Positions 34,127 to 42,831 of a stretch of 64,000 bases of DNA are shown piece by piece; the first letter of the stretch is position 1, and every line of letters begins with the position of its first letter. The translations under genes were made by a program, and so were the position numbers. The stretch comes from Glaciihabitans sp. dw_435 (GTDB taxonomy: Bacteria; Actinomycetota; Actinomycetes; Actinomycetales; Microbacteriaceae), in assembly GCF_018449675.1 (NCBI RefSeq), contig NZ_JAAVUZ010000012.1:1-64000 (forward strand), given 5' to 3'. Under the pieces are notes generated by a model that ran no database searches, had not been told where the DNA came from, and saw only the letters and a program-made list of their open reading frames with translations.

Positions 34127-34138
34127 TGACACGTTTCA
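34127..34138. promoter_or_regulatory. LacI-type operator copy 2, rhamnosidase 2 / Tm-1 operon
   Basis: TGACACGTTTCA, identical to copy 1, starts 66 nt after it (about six helical turns). It lies 50 nt upstream of the Tm-1-like start. The arrangement would allow looping. Confidence 0.65.
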
Positions 34139-34187
34139 AAATCTGTCACAAGATGAACGGGCACGTGAGTTGTACGAGAGGAATCCA

Positions 34188-35450
34188 ATGACGGAAATTC
34201 CGCAGAAGCACGCCCCGACGGTAGCCCTCGTCGGCACACTCGACACCAAGGGTGCCGAGTACCAGTGGATGGCCGACCAGCTGGCATCGCTCGGGGTGAG
34301 TGTCGTCACCGTGGACACAGGCATTCGCGAGCCGCACGGATTCACCGGCACGATCGTTCGATCGCAGGGCGCGGTCGCCGAGGCCGCGGGCACGTCGATC
34401 GCCGCCCTGCGTGAGCGCGGTGACCGCGGCGTCGCCACCGCCACCATGGGGGAGGGCGCCGCCGTTGTCCTGTCCGACCTGCTCGCCGCCGGAACCCTCG
34501 ACGGCGTGCTCGCCCTCGGCGGCAGCGGGGGATCCTCGATCGCCGCCCGCGCCGTCCGCGACCTGCCGATCGGCCTGCCAAAACTGCTCGTCTCCACCAT
34601 GGCCTCGGGCGACGTGTCGCCCTACGTCGGCGCGAGCGACGTCACCCTGATGTACAGCGTTGTCGACATCGCGGGCATCAACCAGATTTCGCGTGCAGTA
34701 CTCGGCAACGCCGCCGCCGCCATCGCCGGGATGGCCCAGGCACGCGTGGCCCGCGCGGCGGACGTCGGAGTGGCGGATGACCGTCCGCTGATCGGTGCCT
34801 CGATGTTCGGTGTGACCACTCCCGCCGTTGACGCAGCTCGCCAGCGGCTCGAAGAGCTTGGCTACGAGGTGCTCGTTTTCCACGCCACCGGTTCCGGGGG
34901 CCGCGCGCTCGAGGGATTAGCCCGGTCCGGGCTCCTCGTGGGGGTGCTTGACCTGACGACGACGGAGCTCGCCGATGACCTCGTGGGTGGGGTGTTGAGC
35001 GCGGGCCCCGACCGGTTGACGGCGGCCGGGTCATCCGCTGTCCCACAGGTCGTCAGCCTCGGTGCGCTCGACATGGTGAATTTCGGGCCGCGCGAGACTG
35101 TGCCGCATCACTTCGACGACCGCCAGTTCTTCATTCACAACCCGACCATCACGCTGATGCGCACGACGCTCGCCGAAAACGCGGAGCTCGGCGCGCGGAT
35201 CGGCGCGAAACTCGCGGCGGCAACGTCGCCGACGGTGCTGATCATTCCGCGCGGCGGGGTCTCGGCCCTCGATGCCGACGGACAGCCGTTCCGGGACGCG
35301 GCGGTGGACGATGCCCTGTTCACCGCGGTGCTCGACGGTGTTGCCAGCAGTGCCGTCGTGGTCATCGATGACACCGGAAATATCAACGACGCAGCCCTCG
35401 CCCGTCGCGCGGCGGACGAACTGCACAGCCTGATTGGACAGAACTCATGA
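34188..35450 (+). CDS. Tm-1-like ATP-binding domain protein (UPF0261)
   Basis: A 420-residue protein of the UPF0261/Tm-1-like family. The N-terminal signature [17 protein letters not shown] is at about residues 13-29. Further family stretches are [33 protein letters not shown] and [18 protein letters not shown]. In tomato Tm-1 this domain binds ATP and is fused to a TIM-barrel-like domain; here the TIM-barrel partner is the next gene, with an ATGA overlap. The start at 34188 has GAGAGGAA upstream. The biochemical reaction of bacterial members is unknown. The operators upstream tie it to sugar supply. Confidence 0.87.
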   Translation: MTEIPQKHAPTVALVGTLDTKGAEYQWMADQLASLGVSVVTVDTGIREPHGFTGTIVRSQGAVAEAAGTSIAALRERGDRGVATATMGEGAAVVLSDLLAAGTLDGVLALGGSGGSSIAARAVRDLPIGLPKLLVSTMASGDVSPYVGASDVTLMYSVVDIAGINQISRAVLGNAAAAIAGMAQARVARAADVGVADDRPLIGASMFGVTTPAVDAARQRLEELGYEVLVFHATGSGGRALEGLARSGLLVGVLDLTTTELADDLVGGVLSAGPDRLTAAGSSAVPQVVSLGALDMVNFGPRETVPHHFDDRQFFIHNPTITLMRTTLAENAELGARIGAKLAAATSPTVLIIPRGGVSALDADGQPFRDAAVDDALFTAVLDGVASSAVVVIDDTGNINDAALARRAADELHSLIGQNS

Positions 35451-36277
35451 CCGTGGACAGAACAACGGCCCTCGCCCGGCTGCGGGCGACCGTCGCGGCG
35501 GGCAGTCCCGTTATCGGCGCGGGCGCCGGCACCGGGCTCTCGGCAAAGGCCGCCGAAGCCGGCGGCGTCGACCTCATCATCATCTACAACTCGGGCCGCT
35601 ACCGCATGGCCGGACGCGGATCCCTCAGCGGGCTGCTCGCCTACGGCGACGCCAACCAGGTGGTCGTCGAGATGAGTCGCGAGGTGCTGCCGATCGTGCG
35701 CGATACCCCCGTGCTCGCGGGCGTCAACGGAACCGACCCGTTCCGGCTGATGGAGAAGTTCCTCGACGAACTGAAGACGATGGGCTTCACCGGGGTGCAG
35801 AACTTCCCGACGGTCGGGCTCTTCGACGGCAACTTCCGCCTCAACCTCGAGGAGACCGGCATGGGCTACGACCTCGAGGTCGACATGGTGCGGCTCGCCG
35901 CCGAGCGCGACCTGCTGACCGCGCCCTACGTGTTCGACATCGAGTCGACCATCGCGATGACCGAAGCCGGTGCGGACGTGCTCGTTCCCCACATGGGGCT
36001 GACCACCAGTGGGTCCATCGGCGCACAGACCGCCCTGACGCTGGAGGAATCCGCGGTCAGGGTGCAGGAGATGCGGGATGCCGCGGTGAAGATCAATCCC
36101 GACATCCTGGTGCTGTGCCATGGCGGACCCATCGCCGAACCCGAAGACGCCGCCTACATCCTCGCGAACACCACCGGTGTCGTGGGCTTCTTCGGAGCGT
36201 CATCCGTCGAGCGCCTCCCCACGGAGCGCGCCATCAAGCAGCAACTCGTCGACTTCAAGTCGATCCCGATCGGCTGA
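35447..36277 (+). CDS. PEP-hydrolase family TIM-barrel protein (PF09370 type)
   Basis: A 276-residue TIM-barrel protein of the family annotated as phosphoenolpyruvate hydrolase-like or TIM-barrel signal-transduction protein. The hallmark [20 protein letters not shown] is at about residues 25-44, followed by [27 protein letters not shown] and [27 protein letters not shown] and [13 protein letters not shown] are C-terminal signatures. Its ATG overlaps the stop of the Tm-1-like gene (ATGA), so the two proteins are made together, mirroring the single fused protein in plants. The substrate is unknown. Confidence 0.87.
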   Translation: MTVDRTTALARLRATVAAGSPVIGAGAGTGLSAKAAEAGGVDLIIIYNSGRYRMAGRGSLSGLLAYGDANQVVVEMSREVLPIVRDTPVLAGVNGTDPFRLMEKFLDELKTMGFTGVQNFPTVGLFDGNFRLNLEETGMGYDLEVDMVRLAAERDLLTAPYVFDIESTIAMTEAGADVLVPHMGLTTSGSIGAQTALTLEESAVRVQEMRDAAVKINPDILVLCHGGPIAEPEDAAYILANTTGVVGFFGASSVERLPTERAIKQQLVDFKSIPIG

Positions 36278-36363
36278 GCCGGTCGCGCCGGCCGCATCCG
36301 CCCATCACCCCAGCACGAATCATCCCGAACCGTCCCCGCACCATCGCGCAAAGGAGCACGCAC

Positions 36364-36789
36364 ATGACCACCGCACAAGAAGGCCGCCGTCCCGACGAAG
36401 TACCCACCCGCACGTTCGAGTGGGGCACCATCAAGTGGCTCGTCACACCGCACCTCGACGAGGGAGCCGGCCTCACGGTCGGTGAAGTGATCATCTACCC
36501 CGGCCAGGGGCACGCCCCGCACGACCACCCGGGCGAGGAAGAGGTCATCTACGTCATCTCCGGCGAGGGTGAGCAGACCGTCGGCGATGGCCCGGCCTTC
36601 CCCATTCGCGAGGGCGACGCCGTGTACATCCCGAAGGCCACCCAGCACTCGACGTACAACACGACGTGGCGTCCGCTGCGCCTGTCGGTGACCTACACGC
36701 CGGGTGGGGCGGAGATCGGCCTCGATGGACTGCCCGACGCCCGCATTCTCGACGCCGGCACGGCACCGCTCTGGTCGCAGGCCAACTAG
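36364..36789 (+). CDS. Cupin protein, third gene of the Tm-1-like operon
   Basis: A 141-residue cupin. Motif 1 is visible as HAPHDHPGEEEVIYVISGEG at about residues 52-71 and motif 2 as GDAVYIPKATQHSTYN at about 88-103. Together these give two His, a Glu and a further His, a complete metal site. AAGGAG lies 8 nt before the ATG. It follows the TIM-barrel gene by 86 nt, and its stop overlaps the next cupin start. It may be a sugar-acid isomerase or a ligand sensor; nothing decides. Confidence 0.82.
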   Translation: MTTAQEGRRPDEVPTRTFEWGTIKWLVTPHLDEGAGLTVGEVIIYPGQGHAPHDHPGEEEVIYVISGEGEQTVGDGPAFPIREGDAVYIPKATQHSTYNTTWRPLRLSVTYTPGGAEIGLDGLPDARILDAGTAPLWSQAN

Positions 36790-37181
36790 TGCCCGTCATC
36801 GAGCCGGGGTCCTGGCTGAATCCCGACAGTCGTCCCGACTGGGCGGAGATCGCCACCATCGGCCGTTTCGCCATCGCTACAGAGGGTGGCCGCTTCGACC
36901 GACACTTCCACGACGACCACGAGGTGTGGCTGCTCTGGGAGGGCAAGGCAAAGATCCTTCTCGAGGGCGCGGAGCGCTACGTACAGGCGGGCGACATCAT
37001 CCTTACCCGGGCCGGTGACACGCACGACTTCCTCGAGGTCTACGAGACGGTGCGCGGATTCTTCACCGAAACCGGCCACCCCGCGGGCGGGCGTACCGGA
37101 CACCTGCATGCGAGCGAAGCGGATGCCTCGGGGCACGACGTCCCCGCACTGCCACTGCCGCACGACTTCCCCACCCGCTGA
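36789..37181 (+). CDS. Cupin protein, fourth gene of the Tm-1-like operon
   Basis: A 130-residue cupin starting with GTG at 36789, whose first base is the last base of the previous stop (TAGTG). Motif 1 is FDRHFHDDHEVWLLWEGKAK at about residues 36-55, and motif 2 GDIILTRAGDTHDFLEV at about 68-84, so the metal ligands are intact. It differs clearly in sequence from its cupin neighbour. Tight coupling suggests the two act together. Confidence 0.8.
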   Translation: MPVIEPGSWLNPDSRPDWAEIATIGRFAIATEGGRFDRHFHDDHEVWLLWEGKAKILLEGAERYVQAGDIILTRAGDTHDFLEVYETVRGFFTETGHPAGGRTGHLHASEADASGHDVPALPLPHDFPTR

Positions 37182-37207
37182 CCCCGTCCCCCTCTAGGAT
37201 CACCACC

Positions 37208-38059
37208 ATGCGTATCGCGGTAACTGGCAGCAACGGCAAGCTCGGCAGCGCCACGGTCGAGCGGCTCCGTGCCGATGGCCACGAGGTCATCGGTTTCGAC
37301 CTGGGTGGCACCCCCGGCGAGGGTTTCACCCGGGTGGACCTCACCGACTACGGCCAGACCCTCGACTCCTTCCTCGGCGTGACTGCGCGCCACGCCGGGC
37401 TGGACGCCATCGTGCACATGGCGGCAATCCCCGTAAACGGGCTCGTCCCCGACGTCACGACCTTCCACAACAACATGACGGTGTCGTTCAACGTCTTCCA
37501 GGCGGCCATGCGCGCGGGAATCAGCACCATCGTCTACGCCTCGAGCATCACGGCAATGGGCTTCCCGTTCGAGGAGGCGCCTGCCTTCTTCCCCGTCGAC
37601 GAGTCCGCCACCGCGGCCAACAACACCTACGGTCTCGTCAAGGTGATGGAGGAGGCAATGGTCGCCCAGCTCGTGCGCTGGGACCCGAACCTCAGCATCA
37701 CCGCGCTGCGGTACACCAACGTGACGGTCGCCGGTGAGTACGACCGCTTCGCCGAGCGGGCGGGCGATCCCGCATACCGTCGTGACCTCATCTGGAGTTA
37801 CATTGACGCTCGGGATGGCGCGGCCGCCGTGTCCCTCGCGCTGGATGCCGCCACCCCGGGCCTCGAGGTGTACAACATTGCCGCGTCGGACACCGGACTA
37901 TCGGTGCCGTCGGCCACCCTCGTCGCGGACGCGTTCCCCGGCGTCCCCGTGACCAAACAACTCGGGCAGTTCGAAACCCTGATGTCGATCGACAAGGCGC
38001 GCGCTCGCCTCGGCTTCGAACCGCAGCACCTCTGGCGCTCCGAGCTCGGCCTGAGCTAA
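37208..38059 (+). CDS. NAD-dependent epimerase/dehydratase family protein
   Basis: A 283-residue extended SDR. VTGSNGKLGSATVERL at about residues 5-20 is the nucleotide-binding motif, and FDLGG after strand 2 with its Asp points to NAD. HMAAIPVNGL is typical, ASSITAMG gives the catalytic Ser/Thr and NNTYGLVKVMEE the Tyr/Lys. The overall look resembles uronate dehydrogenase and related sugar-lactone-forming or epimerase enzymes. It closes the operon of Tm-1-like, TIM-barrel and cupin genes, 26 nt after the second cupin. Its stop overlaps that of the convergent regulator by 4 nt. Confidence 0.83.
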   Translation: MRIAVTGSNGKLGSATVERLRADGHEVIGFDLGGTPGEGFTRVDLTDYGQTLDSFLGVTARHAGLDAIVHMAAIPVNGLVPDVTTFHNNMTVSFNVFQAAMRAGISTIVYASSITAMGFPFEEAPAFFPVDESATAANNTYGLVKVMEEAMVAQLVRWDPNLSITALRYTNVTVAGEYDRFAERAGDPAYRRDLIWSYIDARDGAAAVSLALDAATPGLEVYNIAASDTGLSVPSATLVADAFPGVPVTKQLGQFETLMSIDKARARLGFEPQHLWRSELGLS

Positions 38060-38427
38060 CCCAGCCCCTCCAGGCCTCCAGACGGGTTGCCCGCCACGTC
38101 GTCGGTGGCGGGGGTGATCGCGCCGTCGACGATGGCGCGCAGTGCTGCAAGGTGCCTGCCGAGGGCGACCCGGCCCTCGGGAGTGAGCTTCAGCCACGTA
38201 CGAGGACGCTTGCCCACGTGGCCCTTGCGTGCCTCGACGTACCCTGCGGCCTCCAGCAGGGTGATCTGCTTGCTCAGCACCGAGTCCGATACCTCGATGG
38301 TGTCGCGGAGGGCGCCGAACTCCATCTCGTCCAGATGCGCGAGGGTCGCCACGATGCTCAACCGCACGGGCCCGGTCAGCAGGTCATCGACGAGGTGCCG
38401 GGGGTGCGCCCGCGTCTGCTCGGTCAT
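38056..38427 (-). CDS. Winged-helix transcriptional regulator (MarR/HTH_27-like)
   Basis: A 123-residue winged-helix protein. Residues about 10-85 form the DNA-binding domain: TGPVRLSIVATLAHLDEMEF, then GALRDTIEVSDSVLSKQITL, LEAAGYVEARKG and the wing KRPRTWLKLTPEGR. This is the short regulator type found with small membrane proteins in actinobacteria. Its ATG overlaps the stop of the upstream membrane protein gene (ATGA, 38424-38427). The inverted repeat at 38924-38942 before the operon is the likely binding site. Confidence 0.83.
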   Translation of the reverse strand: MTEQTRAHPRHLVDDLLTGPVRLSIVATLAHLDEMEFGALRDTIEVSDSVLSKQITLLEAAGYVEARKGHVGKRPRTWLKLTPEGRVALGRHLAALRAIVDGAITPATDDVAGNPSGGLEGLG

Positions 38428-38873
38428 CGGGAAGCCCGGCGTGAACCGTTGATGGCGACGGGCAGTCCGCTCGCCAGCGCGAGCGGTACCCACAGCACCG
38501 GTGAGCGCTCGGTGATGAGCAACGACAGCGCCAGCCCAACGAAAAAGATGCCAAGGGAGACGGCGAGCCCCCTGTTATAGCGATCGATCCAGCCAGTCGG
38601 GCTCACTCTGCGAAACACGTTGTAGATAGTGACGATGGCGACAATGCCAACGACGTACCCTGCGGAAACCACGAGAGCGACCTGCCAGGTCGCCACGGGC
38701 AGTACGTACACCGATGCGAGAAAGAACACCGAGACCAACGCGCCGAGAGCGATGCTCAATACCGCTCCGATCCGGGAGCGATCGCCCGCGGAGCGTCCGC
38801 GCTCGCCGCTGGTGTCGGCGGTGGCCAGCAGCGCCCTCGCTGCATCGGGAGTGATGTCGGAGTGAACAGTCAT
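38424..38873 (-). CDS. Small integral membrane protein paired with the regulator
   Basis: A 149-residue protein with a 40-residue polar N-terminus (MTVHSDITPDAARALLATAD) and four hydrophobic segments, the first two at about residues 38-60 and 65-85 and a second pair after the short basic loop FRRVSPTGWIDRYNRG. I do not recognise a named family. The start at 38873 has GGAAGG upstream. It is co-transcribed with the regulator that follows and probably autoregulated through the site at 38924-38942. Confidence 0.78.
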   Translation of the reverse strand: MTVHSDITPDAARALLATADTSGERGRSAGDRSRIGAVLSIALGALVSVFFLASVYVLPVATWQVALVVSAGYVVGIVAIVTIYNVFRRVSPTGWIDRYNRGLAVSLGIFFVGLALSLLITERSPVLWVPLALASGLPVAINGSRRASR

Positions 38874-38923
38874 GGGAGAGCCTTCCTGCAGAGGGAGTGG
38901 TTGGTAATTCCAGTGTGACATTA

Positions 38924-38942
38924 ACTTTCCCATATGGAAAGT
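38924..38942. promoter_or_regulatory. Operator ACTTTCC-N5-GGAAAGT
   Basis: ACTTTCC CATAT GGAAAGT is a perfect 7-bp inverted repeat 51 nt upstream of the membrane-protein/regulator operon. Confidence 0.65.
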
Positions 38943-39130
38943 AGTGTCCATAGCGGACGAGTGGATGTCCCAAGCCGGGCACTCCTGGCCGGCCACTCGT
39001 GCCCGTCCACCGGGTGATACAGATTCGCGGCTACAAGTGTTTCGTCAGATCAGGAGTTTTCGGCAGATTGCACCTTCGTGCGGATGATCGGGAGGCTATG
39101 ACCCGCATTCTCCTTATCTGGCGAACTCGA
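38943..39130. other. Gap without gene
   Basis: No gene, operator or stem-loop is convincing here. The gap between 38873 and 39313 otherwise holds only the inverted repeat at 38924 and the tandem repeats at 39131. Confidence 0.5.
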
Positions 39131-39255
39131 AGCGCGAGCAGCCCGCCACAGCGCGAGCAGCCCGCCACAGCGCGAGCAGCCCGCCACAGCGCGCTCACCT
39201 GCCACAGCGCGCACACCCGCCACAGCGCGCACACCCGCCACAGCGCCGGCGCAGC
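39131..39255. repeat. Tandem repeat block, six 18-19-bp units
   Basis: Three identical 19-bp units (AGCGCGAGCAGCCCGCCAC; 39131, 39150, 39169) are followed by three 18-bp variants (39188, 39206, 39224). The last two read AGCGCGCACACCCGCCAC and the first of them has T changes. A partial unit follows at 39242. The block lies between genes, 58 nt before a short hypothetical gene. Confidence 0.85.
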
Positions 39256-39312
39256 GAGCTACCCCGAGCGCAAGGCCTGACCTCCGGCGGCGCCCCGAAG
39301 TAGGTTTCTGAC

Positions 39313-39729
39313 GTGGACCCCACCGTAGAAGCCGGAACCATCCAGGGATGGTTCACCCTCGCCGCCGCCGTAGTCGCCGCGCTCGCCGCCATCGTCGGGG
39401 TGATCGTCACCGGTGCCAGCGCCGCCAAGACGCAGAGCTGGGTCGGACGCGACCAGTGGTGGCAGCGGTTCTCCTGGGCTACGGAAAAGGCGATCAGCAA
39501 CGATGACGCCGACTCAGAACTGGGCCTGTCCGTGCTGCTGTCGCTCATCAATGTGCCGTGGGCCAAGCGCGAGGACAACGAGATGGCAATCACGGTCGCC
39601 CGCGTGGTGAAGGTCCGCCGGGAGAACCTCGACCGCACCGCCATCGCCCCGCTCGCCGCCGACCGTCCGCACGAGCTCGCGCTTCAGCTCGAGGCGAAGG
39701 CGCTCTCCAACCTCGGTCTCACGTCCTAG
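39313..39729 (+). CDS. Hypothetical membrane-anchored protein
   Basis: A 138-residue protein starting with GTG. One hydrophobic helix (FTLAAAVVAALAAIVGVIVT, about residues 14-33) precedes a charged cytoplasmic part with WVGRDQWWQRFSWATEKAIS and LSLINVPWAKREDNE. Similar one-helix proteins are common in phage- and plasmid-free regions of actinobacteria, and their role is unknown. I do not recognise a named domain. It converges with the siderophore permease gene, 18 nt apart. Confidence 0.7.
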   Translation: MDPTVEAGTIQGWFTLAAAVVAALAAIVGVIVTGASAAKTQSWVGRDQWWQRFSWATEKAISNDDADSELGLSVLLSLINVPWAKREDNEMAITVARVVKVRRENLDRTAIAPLAADRPHELALQLEAKALSNLGLTS

Positions 39730-39747
39730 CGTCCGGGCTCCCGCGGG

Positions 39748-41820
39748 TCAGCGCCGGGACCGCCACAGCAGCCAGATGAAGTACGGCGTTCCGACGATCG
39801 CGGTGAGCAGCCCAGCACCCAGCTGTCCGGGCGCAATCACCGTGCGTCCCAGCACGTCGGCGAGGCAGACCAGGAACGCGCCAAGCAGCATGGCGATCGG
39901 GATGACCCGGGCGTGCCGCCGCCCGACGAGCGCGCGTGCGGCGTGGGGGGCCACAAGCCCGACAAACCCGATCACTCCGACCGCCGATACCGCCGTCGCC
40001 GTCAGCAGCACGCTCACGACCAGCAGCGGAAGACGGGATGACCCGAGCCGGAGCCCGAGGAGCCGCGGGGTGTCGTCGTCGATCGAGATCAGGTCGATCT
40101 GGCGGTGCCGCATGATCGCGACGATCACCCCGATCGCGAGAACGACCACGACGGGCGCGATGTCCGACAGCTCGCGCCCATAGGTCGATCCAGACAGCCA
40201 CGTCAGTGCCTTGGTGGCGTTGAACGGGTCGGTCAGGGCGATGAGGAACGTGATGACCGCGGTCGTCGCGGCAGACATGCCCACTCCGACGAGCACCAGC
40301 CGGTTCTGTCGAAAACCGCCGCGCGCCGCGAGCCCGAAGACGATCGCCGCCGTCACCGCGCCGCCCACCAGTGCTGCACCGGCGAGCCCCCAGGTCGGCA
40401 CCACCGGCACCGTCGTGACCAGGATGACGGCGCCAAGGGCGGCGCCCCCGGAGACACCGAGGATGCCGGGCTCGGCCAGCGGGTTCCGGGTGACTGCCTG
40501 CACGAGCGTTCCCGCGAGCGCGAGCGCCGCCCCGGCCGTCAGCGCGGCAAGAACGCGGGGAACGCGGGTGTCGAGAACGAACGAGACGACCCGCCCGGCG
40601 TGCCCGGTGAGCCAGTTCGTGACATCCCCCAGCAGCAGCTTGGCGTCGCCCAGCAGCATGGACGCGACGGTCACGGCGATGACCGCGGCGACCAGCGCGA
40701 GCAGGGTGACGACGAACCGGGTGCGCGACGCGACGCGCTGGCGGTCGGCGGGTGCGACCTCTCCCGAGTCGCGCGAGCGAAGCGCCATGACGATGAGGAA
40801 GATCGCTCCGACGAGGGTGGTGATGACCCCCGTGGGGATGGCGACGGACCTGTCCGCGCCGACGACCGCACGCAGCAGAACGTCCGAGCCCAGCACAAGC
40901 ACAACGCCGACGAGCCCCGACAGCGGCAGGAAACTCCTCGCCCGCATCAGCCCGGGGAATGTCCGCGCGAGCGGGCGCACCAGCGCCGGTGCAGAGAGGC
41001 CGACGAAGCCGATCGGTCCGGCAATCGTCACGGCCACCGCCGACAGCAGCACAGCGAACACGATGGTGGTGATGCGGGTGGTCGCAACATTGACGCCCAC
41101 GCTCCGCGCAGCATCATCGCCCAACCGCAGCGCGTCCATGCGCCGGGCGAGCACGAGCAGGCCGATCAGCCCGACCACGATCACCGGCGCCATCTGGTTC
41201 ACACCATCGGAACTGCTCTGGCTGATGCTTCCGGCGCTCCACTGGTAGAGGCCGGCGGTGCGTTCCGGGAACAGAATGATGAGCGCGTCCGTGATGGAGC
41301 CGATCCCGATCGCAAGGGCGCTGCCGGCCAGAACCAACCTGATCGTGCCGCTGCCAAGACCTGACAGCGTGACGACGACGATCGCGGCGGCGAGTCCTCC
41401 GACAAAGGCAACGCCCGACGACGCCAGCACCGGGAATGAGACGCCGGTCACCGCGACGAGCGTGAGCGAGAAGTACGCGCCCGCGTTCACGGCAAGGGTG
41501 TCCGGCGAGGCGAGAACATTTCGGCTGACCAGCTGCATTGCCGCCCCCGCACACCCCAGGGCGACACCCACGAGGATTCCGGCGAACATGCGGGGGAGAC
41601 GGGATGCCACGACCACCGCGGCATCCCCCTCGCCGGCATGTCCGGTCAGAGCGTTCCAGATCTGCGACGGTCCCACGGCCGCCGTGCCCTGGGTGATATC
41701 GATGAGCCCCAGCACCACGATGAGCACCACGAGACCCACCGTCACCGCCGCGAGACTCACGGCGCGCGCGGGCCGCGCCGCAGACGGAGCCGTGTCTCTG
41801 CCGGCGGTGGTGACGGTCAT
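39748..41820 (-). CDS. Siderophore ABC transporter, fused double permease (FecCD/FhuB type)
   Basis: A 690-residue permease in which two FecCD domains are joined, as in FhuB. Each half shows ASRLPRMFAGILVGVALGCA-type and RVPRVLAALTAGAALALAG-type entries, followed by NVLASPDTLAVNAGAY or NPLAEPGILGVSGGAA. Each ends with the GPIGFVGLSAPALVR- or GVIGFVGLVAPHAAR-type signature, so the duplication is clear. About twenty helices are expected. The two halves would form a complete channel for the ATPase at 42828. It follows the binding-protein gene by 30 nt in an iron-regulated operon. Confidence 0.92.
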   Translation of the reverse strand: MTVTTAGRDTAPSAARPARAVSLAAVTVGLVVLIVVLGLIDITQGTAAVGPSQIWNALTGHAGEGDAAVVVASRLPRMFAGILVGVALGCAGAAMQLVSRNVLASPDTLAVNAGAYFSLTLVAVTGVSFPVLASSGVAFVGGLAAAIVVVTLSGLGSGTIRLVLAGSALAIGIGSITDALIILFPERTAGLYQWSAGSISQSSSDGVNQMAPVIVVGLIGLLVLARRMDALRLGDDAARSVGVNVATTRITTIVFAVLLSAVAVTIAGPIGFVGLSAPALVRPLARTFPGLMRARSFLPLSGLVGVVLVLGSDVLLRAVVGADRSVAIPTGVITTLVGAIFLIVMALRSRDSGEVAPADRQRVASRTRFVVTLLALVAAVIAVTVASMLLGDAKLLLGDVTNWLTGHAGRVVSFVLDTRVPRVLAALTAGAALALAGTLVQAVTRNPLAEPGILGVSGGAALGAVILVTTVPVVPTWGLAGAALVGGAVTAAIVFGLAARGGFRQNRLVLVGVGMSAATTAVITFLIALTDPFNATKALTWLSGSTYGRELSDIAPVVVVLAIGVIVAIMRHRQIDLISIDDDTPRLLGLRLGSSRLPLLVVSVLLTATAVSAVGVIGFVGLVAPHAARALVGRRHARVIPIAMLLGAFLVCLADVLGRTVIAPGQLGAGLLTAIVGTPYFIWLLWRSRR

Positions 41821-41850
41821 CGGGTGCGCGGAGCTGCCTGGGCCGCGTGG

Positions 41851-42831
41851 CTACTTGGCGGTGAGTTCGGCGACGACGGAGTCGACGTACGCCATCATCG
41901 AGCCCGGTCCGCCGAACATCCAGATGCCATCGTCGATGCGGTGCACGGTGCCCGCCTTGACGAAGGCGAGGGACTTCCAGATGGGGTTGGTAGCGAGGTG
42001 ATCGACGAAGACGTCTCCGCCGTCGCCGTCATTGGCGATGTAGAGGAACTGCACATCGCCGAGCTTCGTCAGTGCTTCGACATCCGTGCTGCCCATGCCG
42101 TAGGCGGCGTCGCCCTCGATGGTCCACGCGTCGCTGAGGCCGAGCTCTGTGGTGACGGCGCCCACGAGGGACGTCTTCGTGTAGGGACGAATGGTGACCT
42201 GGTTGGCGTCGAAATAGCCGTCGGCGAAGGCGAACTTGGCTCCGGCGAGTCCGGCATCTGCCAACGCGGCCTTGCCCGAGGCGATCTTCGCGTCGAACTC
42301 GGTCTTGAGATCCTTCGCCGTGTCCTCCGTGCCGGTCGCCTGGGCGATGAGGTCGAGGTTGGTGAACATCTGACCGATCTGGTCGGCGCCGTCCGCGGAG
42401 GTCACCTGCAGCACGGGGGCTATCTTGCGCAGCTGCGCCACGGATGCCGGGGTCAGGTCGGTCGTCGCCACGATCAGGTCCGGCGCGAGGGCGGCGATGG
42501 TGTCGAGGCTGGGCTCACCGCGCGTTCCGATGTCCTTCGGGGTGTTGGTCAGCGGCACGGCCGAGTCCCACAGGTTGTACCCCTTCACGTCCGAGACGCC
42601 GACGGGGTCAACGCCCAGGGAGACGAGGCTCTCCACGACGTTCCACTCGGTTCCGACGACCTTGGTGGCCGGTCCATCGAGCGTGATCTCGGTTCCGCTC
42701 GCGTCTTTCAGCGTGATCGCGGCGGAGCTGCTGCTGGAACCGCCGGACGGCGCTTCGGTGGTGCCGCAAGCGGTCAGTGACAGTGCGGCCGTCGCGACGA
42801 TGGCGGTGGCTATAAGGAGTCGGAGTCTCAT
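41851..42831 (-). CDS. Siderophore-binding lipoprotein (FecB/FhuD family)
   Basis: A 326-residue lipoprotein. The signal peptide MRLRLLIATAIVATAALSLT ends in the lipobox LTAC (Cys about 22), then a Ser/Gly linker. The mature domain is a PBP of class III: VVGTEWNVVESLVSLGVDPV, GTRGEPSLDTIAALAPDLIV and LAFVKAGTVHRIDDGIWMFG are the usual ferric-siderophore receptor stretches. The ATG at 42831 overlaps the ATPase stop as ATGA and lacks its own ribosome site, so it is probably coupled to the ATPase. The ligand is not identifiable. Confidence 0.9.
   Translation of the reverse strand: MRLRLLIATAIVATAALSLTACGTTEAPSGGSSSSSAAITLKDASGTEITLDGPATKVVGTEWNVVESLVSLGVDPVGVSDVKGYNLWDSAVPLTNTPKDIGTRGEPSLDTIAALAPDLIVATTDLTPASVAQLRKIAPVLQVTSADGADQIGQMFTNLDLIAQATGTEDTAKDLKTEFDAKIASGKAALADAGLAGAKFAFADGYFDANQVTIRPYTKTSLVGAVTTELGLSDAWTIEGDAAYGMGSTDVEALTKLGDVQFLYIANDGDGGDVFVDHLATNPIWKSLAFVKAGTVHRIDDGIWMFGGPGSMMAYVDSVVAELTAK

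Noticed and set aside
39131-39255. CRISPR array
   Set aside because: The units are directly adjacent without spacers, differ in length (19 and 18 bp), and no cas gene is present.
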